A stretch of DNA of 64,000 nt from Dermacoccus nishinomiyaensis. GTDB lineage: Bacteria; Actinomycetota; Actinomycetes; Actinomycetales; Dermatophilaceae. Location of the stretch: NCBI RefSeq assembly GCF_900447535.1, contig NZ_UFXX01000001.1:248001-312000 (forward strand), given 5' to 3'. Within the stretch, counting starts at the first letter, position 1; each line of letters begins with the position of its first letter. Under the pieces are notes generated by a model. That model saw only the letters and a list, made by a program, of their open reading frames with translations. It made no database searches and was not told where the DNA came from. Positions 7,760 through 15,593 of this stretch are shown piece after piece. The translations under genes were made by a program, and so were the position numbers.

Positions 7760-9765
7760 CGGCCGCTGGTGCTCGACGCACTCGACGAGCTGGTGCTGGA
7801 CGCGCCCGACCCGTCACCGTGCTGCTGGATCTGCGGGGCGAGCCAGTTCCAGAAGATCGGGCCGGACTCGCTGGTGAAGTGCAGCCCATCGGCGTAGAGG
7901 TTCACGCCGTTGATGCGGCCGTGATACTGCCCGCCGGGGCAGAGGAAGCCGAACTGGTCGATGAGGGTGACTCCGTTGGAACTCGCCCAGCCCTTCGCCA
8001 CGTCGTTGAGATGCTCGACCTTCGCGGTGTCGTTGGTCGCGACGACCGTCGGGTCGGTTCCTATCGTCGGCACGCGGTGGCACGACAGGTCGACGAGGTA
8101 GGGGTGGGTGATGTTCTGCTGCTTCGCCTTCTGCGCGACGCCGTCGAGGCTGGAGCGCACGAACGCGTCGTGCTCGGCGCTGCCGGCGCGAAGCATCCGT
8201 CCGTCGACCGCGTAGTCGTTGAGCAGGTTCTGCGGCAGGAAATACAGCATCGTGTCGCGCCCGGCGAGGCCGTAGTACCAGTCGTCATGGAACTGGTCGC
8301 ACTTCGACAGCGACGGCACCGGCTGGCCGCCACTGCTCTCCTGCCCGGCGAACGTCGTGCATCCAAAGCTCGCTGATTCCGTCAGCTGCAGGTCGGGAAA
8401 GCGTGTCTGCGGGAAGTTGGCGAACAGGCTGTGCGGGATCGAGTTGCCGACGAGGATCGCCTTGACGTCCTCACCGGGCGTGTATGTCTTCATCGCGTAC
8501 GTCAGTTCGCCGCCACCCGAACCGGCTTCCAGATCGGAACCGCCACCCGAGACGTGCGGTAGCGCCAACGCCCCACCGGCGACGACGAGTGCCGCCGCGG
8601 CGGCCGCGATCGGGGCGAGCCGACGAGGTGCAGGCGAGCGCGGCCACAGGGCGCGCACCCCGCCACGGCGCACGGGCTGCTCCACGAAGCGGTAGGTCGC
8701 CGTCGCGAGCACGAGGGCGGCGACGGCCTGGACGACGCCCGCCCACGCCGCGTCGAGGCCGAGACGCTCGGGCGCAAGGTAGACGTGCAGCGGCCAGTGC
8801 CACAGGTACAGCGCGTAGCTGATGAGCCCGAGCCGGCGCAGCCACTCGAACGACAGCACGTGCTGGAAGCTGTTCGGGTGCGGCGAGGCTGCCGCGAGGA
8901 TCGGCACGAGCGCGACGACGCAGAACGCGACGAGCCCGCCACGGAACAGCCCGGACGACGACTCGTCGAACGTCAGCATCGCGATGACCAGCGCGAAGAG
9001 CGCCGGCCACGCGAGACGTTCGAGCCACAGCAGCCACGGCGCGGGGCGCGCATGACCCCACTGCGACGGCCCGATCCAGGCACCCGCGGCGGCGCCGATG
9101 AGCAGTTCGAACGCGCGGGTGTCGGTGCCGTAGTAGACGCGCGTCGGGTCGACGCCGGGCACGTACAGGTGCGCCATCCACAGCGCCGACGCAGCAGCGA
9201 GCGCGAGCAACCAGAACGCGAGGTGGCGGCGGCGCGTGAGGAACCGCGTGAGCGCGAGCAGCAGGAGCGGGAACAGCAGGTAGTACTGCTCCTCGATGGC
9301 GAGCGACCATGCGTGACGCAGGGGAGAGGGCGTGCCGTTCGAGGCGAAGTAGGCCTCGTCACCGGAGATGAAGTGCCAGTTCGCGACGTACGCGAGGGTC
9401 GAGAGCACGTCGAGCGAGACGGCGTAACGACGCGACGGCAACGTCCAGAACGTCGCCATGACGAGCACCGCGAGAAGGACGACGACGAGCGTCGGCATGA
9501 GCCGTCGGGCGCGTGCCAGCCAGAACCCGCGCAGGTCGATGCCGCCGCGTTGGACGTACTCGCGCACGAGCAGCGTCGTGATGAGGTAGCCGGACAGGAC
9601 GAAGAACAGGTCGACGCCGAGCCACCCGCCGCGCGCCGCGTTCGGCCACAGGTGGAACACGAGGACACCGAGCACCGCGAGCGCCCGCAGGCCGTCGAGG
9701 GCCGGGCGGTATGTCAGGGGGGTGTGGGGGCGGCGAGCCACGGTCGATCCTCTTCCACGAGTCAT
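7756..9765 (-). CDS. membrane O-acyltransferase with C-terminal SGNH domain (OafA type)
   Basis: A 669-aa two-part protein. The N-terminal acyltransferase-3 domain (about residues 15-370) begins YRPALDGLRALAVLGVLVFHL. It has the RxxR-like WLARARRLMPTL, the WSLAIEEQYYLLFPLLLL signature and about ten membrane segments. After a Gly/Ser linker comes an extracellular SGNH-hydrolase-like domain (about 415-640) with the nucleophile block ILVGNSIPHSL and the C-terminal catalytic block YADGLHFTSESG. Such proteins move acetyl or other acyl groups across the membrane and place them on surface glycans. The usual GDS is GNS here. A Ser/Thr-rich tail ends the protein. It is first in a two-gene operon with the pyrophosphorylase. 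Confidence 0.92.
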   Translation of the reverse strand: MTRGRGSTVARRPHTPLTYRPALDGLRALAVLGVLVFHLWPNAARGGWLGVDLFFVLSGYLITTLLVREYVQRGGIDLRGFWLARARRLMPTLVVVLLAVLVMATFWTLPSRRYAVSLDVLSTLAYVANWHFISGDEAYFASNGTPSPLRHAWSLAIEEQYYLLFPLLLLALTRFLTRRRHLAFWLLALAAASALWMAHLYVPGVDPTRVYYGTDTRAFELLIGAAAGAWIGPSQWGHARPAPWLLWLERLAWPALFALVIAMLTFDESSSGLFRGGLVAFCVVALVPILAAASPHPNSFQHVLSFEWLRRLGLISYALYLWHWPLHVYLAPERLGLDAAWAGVVQAVAALVLATATYRFVEQPVRRGGVRALWPRSPAPRRLAPIAAAAAALVVAGGALALPHVSGGGSDLEAGSGGGELTYAMKTYTPGEDVKAILVGNSIPHSLFANFPQTRFPDLQLTESASFGCTTFAGQESSGGQPVPSLSKCDQFHDDWYYGLAGRDTMLYFLPQNLLNDYAVDGRMLRAGSAEHDAFVRSSLDGVAQKAKQQNITHPYLVDLSCHRVPTIGTDPTVVATNDTAKVEHLNDVAKGWASSNGVTLIDQFGFLCPGGQYHGRINGVNLYADGLHFTSESGPIFWNWLAPQIQQHGDGSGASSTSSSSASSTSGR

Positions 9766-9780
9766 TCGTTCGAAGCCCTG

Positions 9781-9786
9781 AGTGTA
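9781..9786 (-). promoter_or_regulatory. -10 box of the 9765 acyltransferase gene
   Basis: TACACT on the minus strand ends 15 nt before the ATG at 9765. It overlaps the inverted repeat at 9782-9800. Confidence 0.4.
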
Positions 9787-9800
9787 TTTGTGACATACAC
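9782..9800. promoter_or_regulatory. inverted repeat, possible operator
   Basis: GTGTAT-N7-ATACAC is a perfect 6-bp inverted repeat in the 70-bp gap between divergent genes. It overlaps the minus-strand -10 box and lies about 24 bp upstream of the plus-strand one. Confidence 0.35.
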
Positions 9801-9823
9801 CTCATTGCAGGTGAATCCACCGC

Positions 9824-9829
9824 TAGCAT
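9824..9829 (+). promoter_or_regulatory. -10 box of the 9836 gene, leaderless
   Basis: TAGCAT ends 6 nt before the ATG at 9836, the same leaderless geometry as the housekeeping genes. Confidence 0.45.
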
Positions 9830-9835
9830 GCGGTC

Positions 9836-10426
9836 ATGCTGAACACGAACGATGAGGCGGGCCCCACGGGTCTCGCGACCGGCACGAAGATCGCTGCCAT
9901 CATCTCCGCGCTGCTCCTGGCCGTCGCGGTCTACTTCTTCGTCTCCCCGACGAACTTCCGGGGCAAGGACGGCAGCCTGTTCGGCTGCGGTTCGCCGATG
10001 TCCCCCAACACCTCCGGCCTCGCGAAGGGGCAGTGCAACATCATCGAGGGGCAATCGCTGCACCGCGCGCTGCTGTTCCTCGCGCTCGCGCTCACCACCG
10101 CCGCGCTCGGCTACCTCCTGTTCGGCACGCACGGCTCCGGGCGCGCCGCACGCGGACGCGAGCGCTACGACCGTTATGACGAGCACGACGACGATGACGA
10201 CGAGCGTCCGGTGCGTCCCGCGCGGCGCGAGCGTCGTGACGCCGAGGAGCGTCCCGCACGTCGTGCACGCCTCGGTGACGAGGACCGCGACGCAGAGCGC
10301 CACGAGCGCGGCGTGCGCATCGGGAAGGTCGAGCGGGCCGCAGGCGACGACGGCGAGGACGACGACGTGCACGAGCGCCGCACCGCGCGCGGGCGCAAGC
10401 GCCTGTCGGACCAAGAGCGCGACTGA
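9836..10426 (+). CDS. hypothetical membrane protein with highly charged C-terminal tail
   Basis: A 196-aa protein that I do not recognise as a named family. Residues 16-38 form one membrane segment (IAAIISALLLAVAVYFFVSP). A short extracellular-type loop with two cysteines (LFGCG and GQCNII) follows, then a second membrane segment near 81-98 (LLFLALALTTAALGYLLFG). The rest, about 95 residues, is a cytoplasmic-type tail of alternating Asp/Glu and Arg stretches, probably disordered. The two cysteines could form a disulphide in the loop. It sits between acyltransferase genes, 45 bp before the next and in the same direction, so a role in that export or acylation machinery is an inference only. Confidence 0.8.
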   Translation: MLNTNDEAGPTGLATGTKIAAIISALLLAVAVYFFVSPTNFRGKDGSLFGCGSPMSPNTSGLAKGQCNIIEGQSLHRALLFLALALTTAALGYLLFGTHGSGRAARGRERYDRYDEHDDDDDERPVRPARRERRDAEERPARRARLGDEDRDAERHERGVRIGKVERAAGDDGEDDDVHERRTARGRKRLSDQERD

Positions 10427-10471
10427 CGCTGCCCGTACCGGCCCCGCGAAACGAGGCCAGGAGAAACGACG

Positions 10472-12466
10472 ATGGCCTCAAAACTGTTCGCCTACCGCCC
10501 CGGGCTCGACGGCATCCGCGGCTACGGCATGGTCGTGTTCATGCTGTGGCACGTCGGTGTACTGACGTTCCTGCCCGGCGCGTGGATCCTCATGAACGTC
10601 TTCTTCATCCTCTCGGCGTTCCTCATCACGCGCCTGCTGCTCGCCGAGCAGCGTGAGTTCGGGTGGATCAGCGTGCGTGAGTTCTACCGACGGCGCGTGC
10701 GTCGCCTCGCGCCGGCGCTGCTGGTCATGGTCGGCGCCGTCACCCTCGACGGGTGGGCGTTCGCGCCAGCCGCGGAGCGCACGTACCTGCGCGGCGACAT
10801 CCTCGCGACCCTGACGTACGTCATGAACTGGCGCCTCGTGCTGCGCGACGATCAGTACTTCGAGGAGTTCACCCACCCGAGCATCACGCGCCATGCGTGG
10901 AGCCTGTCGGTGGAGGAGCAGTTCTACCTCGTCGTGCCGCTGCTCATCATCGCGGCGCTGACGTACGCGCACCGCCGCAGCGCGCGCACCGCGGGGTTCG
11001 TCGTCCTCGCGCTCGCGTCGGCGGCGTGGGCGTCGACGATCGATCTCGACTCACCGGGCGGGCAGGCACACGCCTATTACGGCACCGACGTGCGCATGCA
11101 GGCCCTCGCCCTCGGTGTCGCGGCGGGCGTGTGGACGGGGCATCGTGGACGTGGTGGTGGGCTGCTGCGGGCACGGGATCGTCGCGATCCGCTCGATGCG
11201 GGAGACCGCCGGCTCGAGATCCTCGGCTGGGTCGGCCTCGTCGCGACGCTCGCAGGCATCGCGCTCATCGAGCCGCTGAGTGACTGGATGTTCACCCGCG
11301 GCGGGATGCTCCTCACGAGCCTCGCCGGCCTCGCGTGGATCATCGGGTGCGCCCAACGCGTGCCCACGCCCCTCGTGCGGCTGCACGCCAACCGTCTCGC
11401 GGTGCACACCGGCAAGATCTCCTACGGGCTGTACCTCTACCACTGGCCCATCTACCTGTGGCTCGTGCGCGCCTTCGGTCACGGGCACGTCATCCCGCTC
11501 GCGGTGGCGACGCTCGTGCTCTCGTACGCCGCCGCCGACGCGAGCTACCGCTGGCTCGAGAAGCCCGTCATCAAGCGCGGGGTGCGGGCCTTCGGTGGGC
11601 GGCGCGCGGGCGGCGCGGGCGCCGTCGGTCTCGTCGGGGTCCTCGTCGCGGCGCTGGCCATCCCCGCCGGGGCGAGCACGGCGGCCCACGAGGTGTCTGC
11701 GCCGCAGTACCCGCAGTACGTCGCGCACATCCCGACGCTCGTCGAAGGCCAGGCGACGTACACGCCGCCCGCCCGACCACTCGCCGTCACGCTGTACGGC
11801 GACTCGGTGCCGTACTTCCTCGCCCAGCGCATGCCGAAGGACAACTTCTCGAACCTCGTCGTGACGAACGCCGGCGCCCCCGGCTGCGACCTGCTCGACG
11901 CGCCCGTGCAGTGGACGGCGACGCGTCAGCAACCCAACGACACGCCGTGTCGCGAAGCGAAGGCGGAGTTCGGGCCCACGGTGCGTTCTTCCGACTCCCG
12001 GCTGGCCGTGCTCATGCCGACGCTCTACCTCGCACTGCGACACGACGTCGACGGCAAGGTGCTGTGGCTCGACGACGAGGCCTACCGCGACCTCATCACC
12101 CGCACGCTGACGAAGACCCTCACCACCGCGCGCACCTCGGGCGCGGCGAAGTTCGCCGTCACGACCGTGCCGTGCCGCACCATCGACGAACTGCAGGTGC
12201 CGCCCGAGTACCGCGGCGACTTCGACAAGTTCCCCCAACTCGTCGCCGAGGCTGGGCACCCGAAACGGGTCAACGCGATCATCACGGCGTGGGCGAAGGA
12301 ACACCACGTGCCCGTCCTCGACCTCGCGGGCGCGGTGTGCGGTTCGTCGTACCAGCCAACTCGCCACGGCATCACGCTCTACGACGACGGCATCCACTTC
12401 TCGCCCGAGGCGACCCCGATGATCTGGGGTTGGCTCGCGCCGCAGATCGTGGCGGCCGCCCGATGA
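10472..12466 (+). CDS. membrane O-acyltransferase with SGNH domain
   Basis: A 664-aa protein with the same two-part layout as the 7756-9765 gene. The acyltransferase-3 domain starts YRPGLDGIRGYGMVVFMLWH and contains NVFFILSAFLITRLLL, RRRVRRLAPALLVM and WSLSVEEQFYLVVPLLI. The C-terminal SGNH domain has the canonical nucleophile block TLYGDSVPYFL, the conserved TVPCRTIDEL and the catalytic DDGIHFSPEATP, ending in WGWLAPQ. It probably transfers acyl groups to extracytoplasmic glycan. A good ribosome-binding site (AGGAGA) precedes the ATG. Its stop codon is the first of a chain of ATGA overlaps leading into the next gene. Confidence 0.93.
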   Translation: MASKLFAYRPGLDGIRGYGMVVFMLWHVGVLTFLPGAWILMNVFFILSAFLITRLLLAEQREFGWISVREFYRRRVRRLAPALLVMVGAVTLDGWAFAPAAERTYLRGDILATLTYVMNWRLVLRDDQYFEEFTHPSITRHAWSLSVEEQFYLVVPLLIIAALTYAHRRSARTAGFVVLALASAAWASTIDLDSPGGQAHAYYGTDVRMQALALGVAAGVWTGHRGRGGGLLRARDRRDPLDAGDRRLEILGWVGLVATLAGIALIEPLSDWMFTRGGMLLTSLAGLAWIIGCAQRVPTPLVRLHANRLAVHTGKISYGLYLYHWPIYLWLVRAFGHGHVIPLAVATLVLSYAAADASYRWLEKPVIKRGVRAFGGRRAGGAGAVGLVGVLVAALAIPAGASTAAHEVSAPQYPQYVAHIPTLVEGQATYTPPARPLAVTLYGDSVPYFLAQRMPKDNFSNLVVTNAGAPGCDLLDAPVQWTATRQQPNDTPCREAKAEFGPTVRSSDSRLAVLMPTLYLALRHDVDGKVLWLDDEAYRDLITRTLTKTLTTARTSGAAKFAVTTVPCRTIDELQVPPEYRGDFDKFPQLVAEAGHPKRVNAIITAWAKEHHVPVLDLAGAVCGSSYQPTRHGITLYDDGIHFSPEATPMIWGWLAPQIVAAAR

Positions 12467-12503
12467 ACGAGGCAGCCCGATGAACATGGTGGCCAGACGA
12501 TGA
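12463..12503 (+). other. two ATGA-linked minicistrons (6 and 7 codons)
   Basis: The stop of the upstream acyltransferase lies in ATGA at 12463-12466. That ATG opens a 6-codon frame (MNEAAR) ending in ATGA at 12480-12483. The second ATG opens a 7-codon frame (MNMVARR) ending in ATGA at 12500-12503, whose ATG starts the next acyltransferase. An 11-bp direct repeat GCCCGATGAAC (12458-12468, 12475-12485) shows part of the chain arose by duplication. It may relay terminating ribosomes; no function is shown. Confidence 0.5.
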
Positions 12504-14458
12504 GCACATCCGCACGCTCGCGCGGGAGCCGTGTCGAGCGTCCCCGCACCGATCGTTACGCGGCCATGGACGGCTACCGCGGCCTGTTCGTCCTGCTCGT
12601 CATCGCGTATCACTTCGGCGCGACGGGCCTCGTCGGCGGCTGGGTGGGCATCAACCACTTCTTCGTGTTCTCCGGGTTCCTCATCGCGCGCATCCTCATC
12701 AAGGAACGTCAGCGCACCGGTCGCATCGACGTGCGACGCTTCTACGTGCGTCGCGCGCGGCGCGTGCTGCCGGCGATGTTCGTCCTCGTCGCAGCAGTGC
12801 TGACGCACACCGCCTTCTTCGAGCAACCCGCCCAGCAGAAGCAGTTCGGCGGCGACGCACTCGCCACCCTGGGCTTCTACCTCAACTGGAGGTTGATCGG
12901 CCGGAGCGACAGCTACTTCGACCAGATCGGTAACCCGTCGCCGCTGCGTCACGCCTGGACGCTGTCCGTCGAGGAGCAGTTCTACGTCGTCATCCCGTTC
13001 CTCATCCTCGCGATCTGCGCACTCACGCGCTCGCGCCGCCTGCGCTTCACCCTCGTCATGGCGCTCGCCTGCCTCAGTGCGTGGTGGACGGCGCACCTCG
13101 GGCTCGCCTCGTTCGAGGATCAGGCGCGCCTTTACTACGGCACCGACACCCGCGTGCAGGCGCTGCTCGTCGGTGTCGCGTTCGGGTTCGCCTTCGGCGT
13201 CGGCGCCGACGGACGGGGGCCGCGCCTGCCATCGCGCGAGGTGACACAGATTCTCGGCATCCTCGGCACGATCGTGTCGATCAGCGCGGTATTCCTGCTC
13301 GACGCGCAGACCGAGTGGGTCTACGCGAAGGGCGGCGTGCTGCTGTTCGCGCTCGGCGCCTCGCTCATGGGCTGGTCGAGCATCGACCCGCGCGGCCTCG
13401 CCATCAACCGCGTCTTCGGCTGGCGGCCGCTGGCCTTCGTCGGACAGATCTCCTACGGCCTCTACCTCTACCACTGGCCGGTGCGCCTGTGGCTGCGCCC
13501 CGACGTGCCGCAGCCCGCGCTCGGGTTCCTCCAGTTCGTCGTGACGTTCGCGCTCGCGGTCGTGAGCTTCCGCTCCCTCGAGGCGCCGATCCTGCAGGAC
13601 GGGTTGCGTGGCATGTGGCCGCACCTGCGACGCAGCCGTCGCCGGGCCCTCGCCATCGGCGCGTCGGGGGTGCTCGCGGTGGCGAGCGCCGCCCAGGCCC
13701 GCACGAGCGCACCCGGCGTGCCGACGGACGTGCCGCCGCTCGTCGCGGGGACGCCCGCGTACCGCACGGGCGCGCACCAGGACGCCGGCATCGTGGGCGA
13801 CAGCGTGGGTTCCTCACTCGCGCAGGGTTTTTCGCCGTCGGTCTACACCGACCTGTCGATGAGCGACGCGACGATGATCGGCTGCGACCTCGTGCCCGCG
13901 CCGATCAGCCACGACGGCCAGGACGTCGCCGAGTCCACGCGCTGCGCGAGCTGGCGCGCGGGCGTCGAGAAGCAGTTGCGCGACGCGCACGCGCGCACCC
14001 TCGTCATCGTCGGTGACGCCCACTTCCTCACGACGCACCGCCTTGACGGCGTGCTCGCCGCGCCGCAGACGCCGCAGGGCGCGGAGTCGATCGAGCTGGC
14101 CCTCGACTCGTGGGCGCAGCGAGCCCGCGCCGCAGGCGTCGAGCGCACGGTCGTCGTCAATCTCCCGTGCCGACGCATCGACCCGGTGCGACTCGATCCG
14201 TCGTTGCGCTTCTTCGCCGAGCAGGGCTCGAACGACGCCGCCGTCGACTGGGCGAACGGCGTCATCGCGGCGTGGGTGAAGCATCACCCCGATGCGGCGC
14301 TCGCCGACCTGCACGCCCAGACGTGCAGCGCCGGGTACCGCTCCGTCATCAACGGGGTGAGCCTCTACGAGGACACGCTGCACTTCACCCTGCGCGGCGC
14401 CGCGATGATCTGGACGTGGCTCGCGCCGCAGGTGCAACGCGCGGGCGCCGCACGGTGA
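12500..14458 (+). CDS. membrane O-acyltransferase with SGNH domain
   Basis: A 652-aa paralogue of the two preceding acyltransferases. The N-terminal domain has MDGYRGLFVLLVIAYHF, NHFFVFSGFLIARILI, RRARRVLPAMFVL and WTLSVEEQFYVVIPFLIL with about ten membrane segments. The SGNH domain has GIVGDSVGSSLAQGF, a shared NLPCRRIDPV block and EDTLHFTLRGAA, then WTWLAPQ. The expected second-to-last Asp before His appears as D-T-L-H, so the catalytic dyad is kept. The first 25 residues are Arg/Ser-rich and cytoplasmic. Start ATG 12500 is reached through overlapping ATGA codons. It likely acylates the same or a related surface glycan at another position. Confidence 0.92.
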   Translation: MSTSARSRGSRVERPRTDRYAAMDGYRGLFVLLVIAYHFGATGLVGGWVGINHFFVFSGFLIARILIKERQRTGRIDVRRFYVRRARRVLPAMFVLVAAVLTHTAFFEQPAQQKQFGGDALATLGFYLNWRLIGRSDSYFDQIGNPSPLRHAWTLSVEEQFYVVIPFLILAICALTRSRRLRFTLVMALACLSAWWTAHLGLASFEDQARLYYGTDTRVQALLVGVAFGFAFGVGADGRGPRLPSREVTQILGILGTIVSISAVFLLDAQTEWVYAKGGVLLFALGASLMGWSSIDPRGLAINRVFGWRPLAFVGQISYGLYLYHWPVRLWLRPDVPQPALGFLQFVVTFALAVVSFRSLEAPILQDGLRGMWPHLRRSRRRALAIGASGVLAVASAAQARTSAPGVPTDVPPLVAGTPAYRTGAHQDAGIVGDSVGSSLAQGFSPSVYTDLSMSDATMIGCDLVPAPISHDGQDVAESTRCASWRAGVEKQLRDAHARTLVIVGDAHFLTTHRLDGVLAAPQTPQGAESIELALDSWAQRARAAGVERTVVVNLPCRRIDPVRLDPSLRFFAEQGSNDAAVDWANGVIAAWVKHHPDAALADLHAQTCSAGYRSVINGVSLYEDTLHFTLRGAAMIWTWLAPQVQRAGAAR

Positions 14459-14522
14459 GGTTCGCCTCGGGCGGGGCGGCGCGGGAGTTGGCGAACACCG
14501 CATGCGAAAGTGCGCCCGACGT

Positions 14523-14552
14523 GTGACCATGGTCACCAGTTACCGCGCGGTA
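14523..14552. promoter_or_regulatory. two adjacent perfect palindromes upstream of a methyltransferase gene
   Basis: GTGACCATGGTCAC (14523-14536) and TACCGCGCGGTA (14541-14552) are each perfectly self-complementary and are spaced 4 bp apart, 40 bp before the ATG at 14593. They look like operator sites for a dimeric regulator, but no regulator gene is nearby. Confidence 0.4.
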
Positions 14553-14592
14553 CGCGCGCACACCTCTCGACCCTCACGACGGACGGAACGCC

Positions 14593-15465
14593 ATGGACAC
14601 CTCGACCTTCTTCCGCGACCTGCCGGCCCTGTTCGCCGGTGAGCCCGCGACGTCGGACCCGATCGACCCGCGTTGGTCGGCCCTGTGCGACGAGGTCGCG
14701 GGGTACACCGCGCCCAACGAGCTCGCCGTCCTCAACCATGCCGCCGCGACGATGCCCGCCGACGAGGCCTACCTCGAGGTCGGCACGTTCAAGGGCCGCT
14801 CGATCTGCGCCGCCGTGCAGGGCAACGGGGACAAGACGTTCGTCGCGATGGAGAACTTCATGGAGTTCGGCATGGCGGGCGAACTCGCGCGACGCGAACT
14901 CATGACGAACCTCGAGACCCACGCCGGGGACGCCGACGTCACGCTGCTCGAAGGTGACTGCTTCAAGCTCATGGTGCGCCCCGACGCGCTCGATCGCCCC
15001 GTCGGGGTCTACTTCTACGACGGTGAGCACACGCTGCTGTCGCACTACCTCGCGCTCGCCGCCGTCGAGCCGCTGCTCGCCGACGAGGCGCTCGTCCTCA
15101 TCGACGACGCGTCGTGGCCGGTCGTGCAGAAGGCGCACAGGCTGTTCCTCAAGCAGCACCCGGGCTGGGAGATCGTCGAGCAGTGGGACGCCGCGCACGC
15201 CGACGACCCACGCTGGGCGAACGGCCTGCACGCGCTGACCTTCCGTCGCCGCCCCGGCACCGCGAAGCGCCTCAGCCGTCAGGACGAGATGCTGCGCCGC
15301 TACCAGACGACGGTGCAGGACCGCCTCAACGCGGCGATGTGGAAGGCCGTCGGCGTCGTGCCCGGGCCGATCACCGCCGTCGCGAAGGTGCTGCTCGGCC
15401 GCTCGCGTCAGATCGGTGACGACGGTGTGAAGAGCGACGGCCAGAAGAGCACTGACCAGCACTGA
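14593..15465 (+). CDS. class I SAM-dependent methyltransferase (Methyltransf_24 type)
   Basis: A 290-aa soluble Rossmann-fold methyltransferase. Motif I is YLEVGTFKGRSICAAV (about residues 57-72). An acidic residue that could bind the SAM ribose follows in FVAMENFMEF, and the YFYDGEHTLLSHYLAL segment (about 138-153) with ALVLIDDASW matches the Methyltransf_24 pattern used by sugar- and peptide-modifying enzymes. The C-terminal 80 residues form a basic amphipathic region that may sit at the membrane. The target is unknown; position suggests a step in glycan decoration. It has its own spacer with two palindromes, so it is probably transcribed separately from the acyltransferases. Confidence 0.85.
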   Translation: MDTSTFFRDLPALFAGEPATSDPIDPRWSALCDEVAGYTAPNELAVLNHAAATMPADEAYLEVGTFKGRSICAAVQGNGDKTFVAMENFMEFGMAGELARRELMTNLETHAGDADVTLLEGDCFKLMVRPDALDRPVGVYFYDGEHTLLSHYLALAAVEPLLADEALVLIDDASWPVVQKAHRLFLKQHPGWEIVEQWDAAHADDPRWANGLHALTFRRRPGTAKRLSRQDEMLRRYQTTVQDRLNAAMWKAVGVVPGPITAVAKVLLGRSRQIGDDGVKSDGQKSTDQH

Positions 15466-15490
15466 GCCCTGTTGGGCCGCGCCGAGCGAA

Positions 15491-15513
15491 ACCGGCCCCC
15501 CGATGGGGGCGGT
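15491..15513. terminator. weak hairpin between convergent genes
   Basis: ACC-G-GCCCCC / GGGGGC-GGT with one bulge and a CGAT-type loop, between the methyltransferase and the flippase gene, which converge here. Confidence 0.4.
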
Positions 15514-15593
15514 AGGACTAGGCCGACCAGCCTGAGCGGATGGGTCCGGTTCGAGCGGTGCGAGCCGACCTTGAGGTCGAAGGACGTCGGGGG

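Noticed and set aside
11051-13777. 908-codon open frame on the minus strand over two acyltransferases
   Set aside because: Runs antisense through two clear membrane proteins, has no recognisable motif and no membrane or domain pattern.
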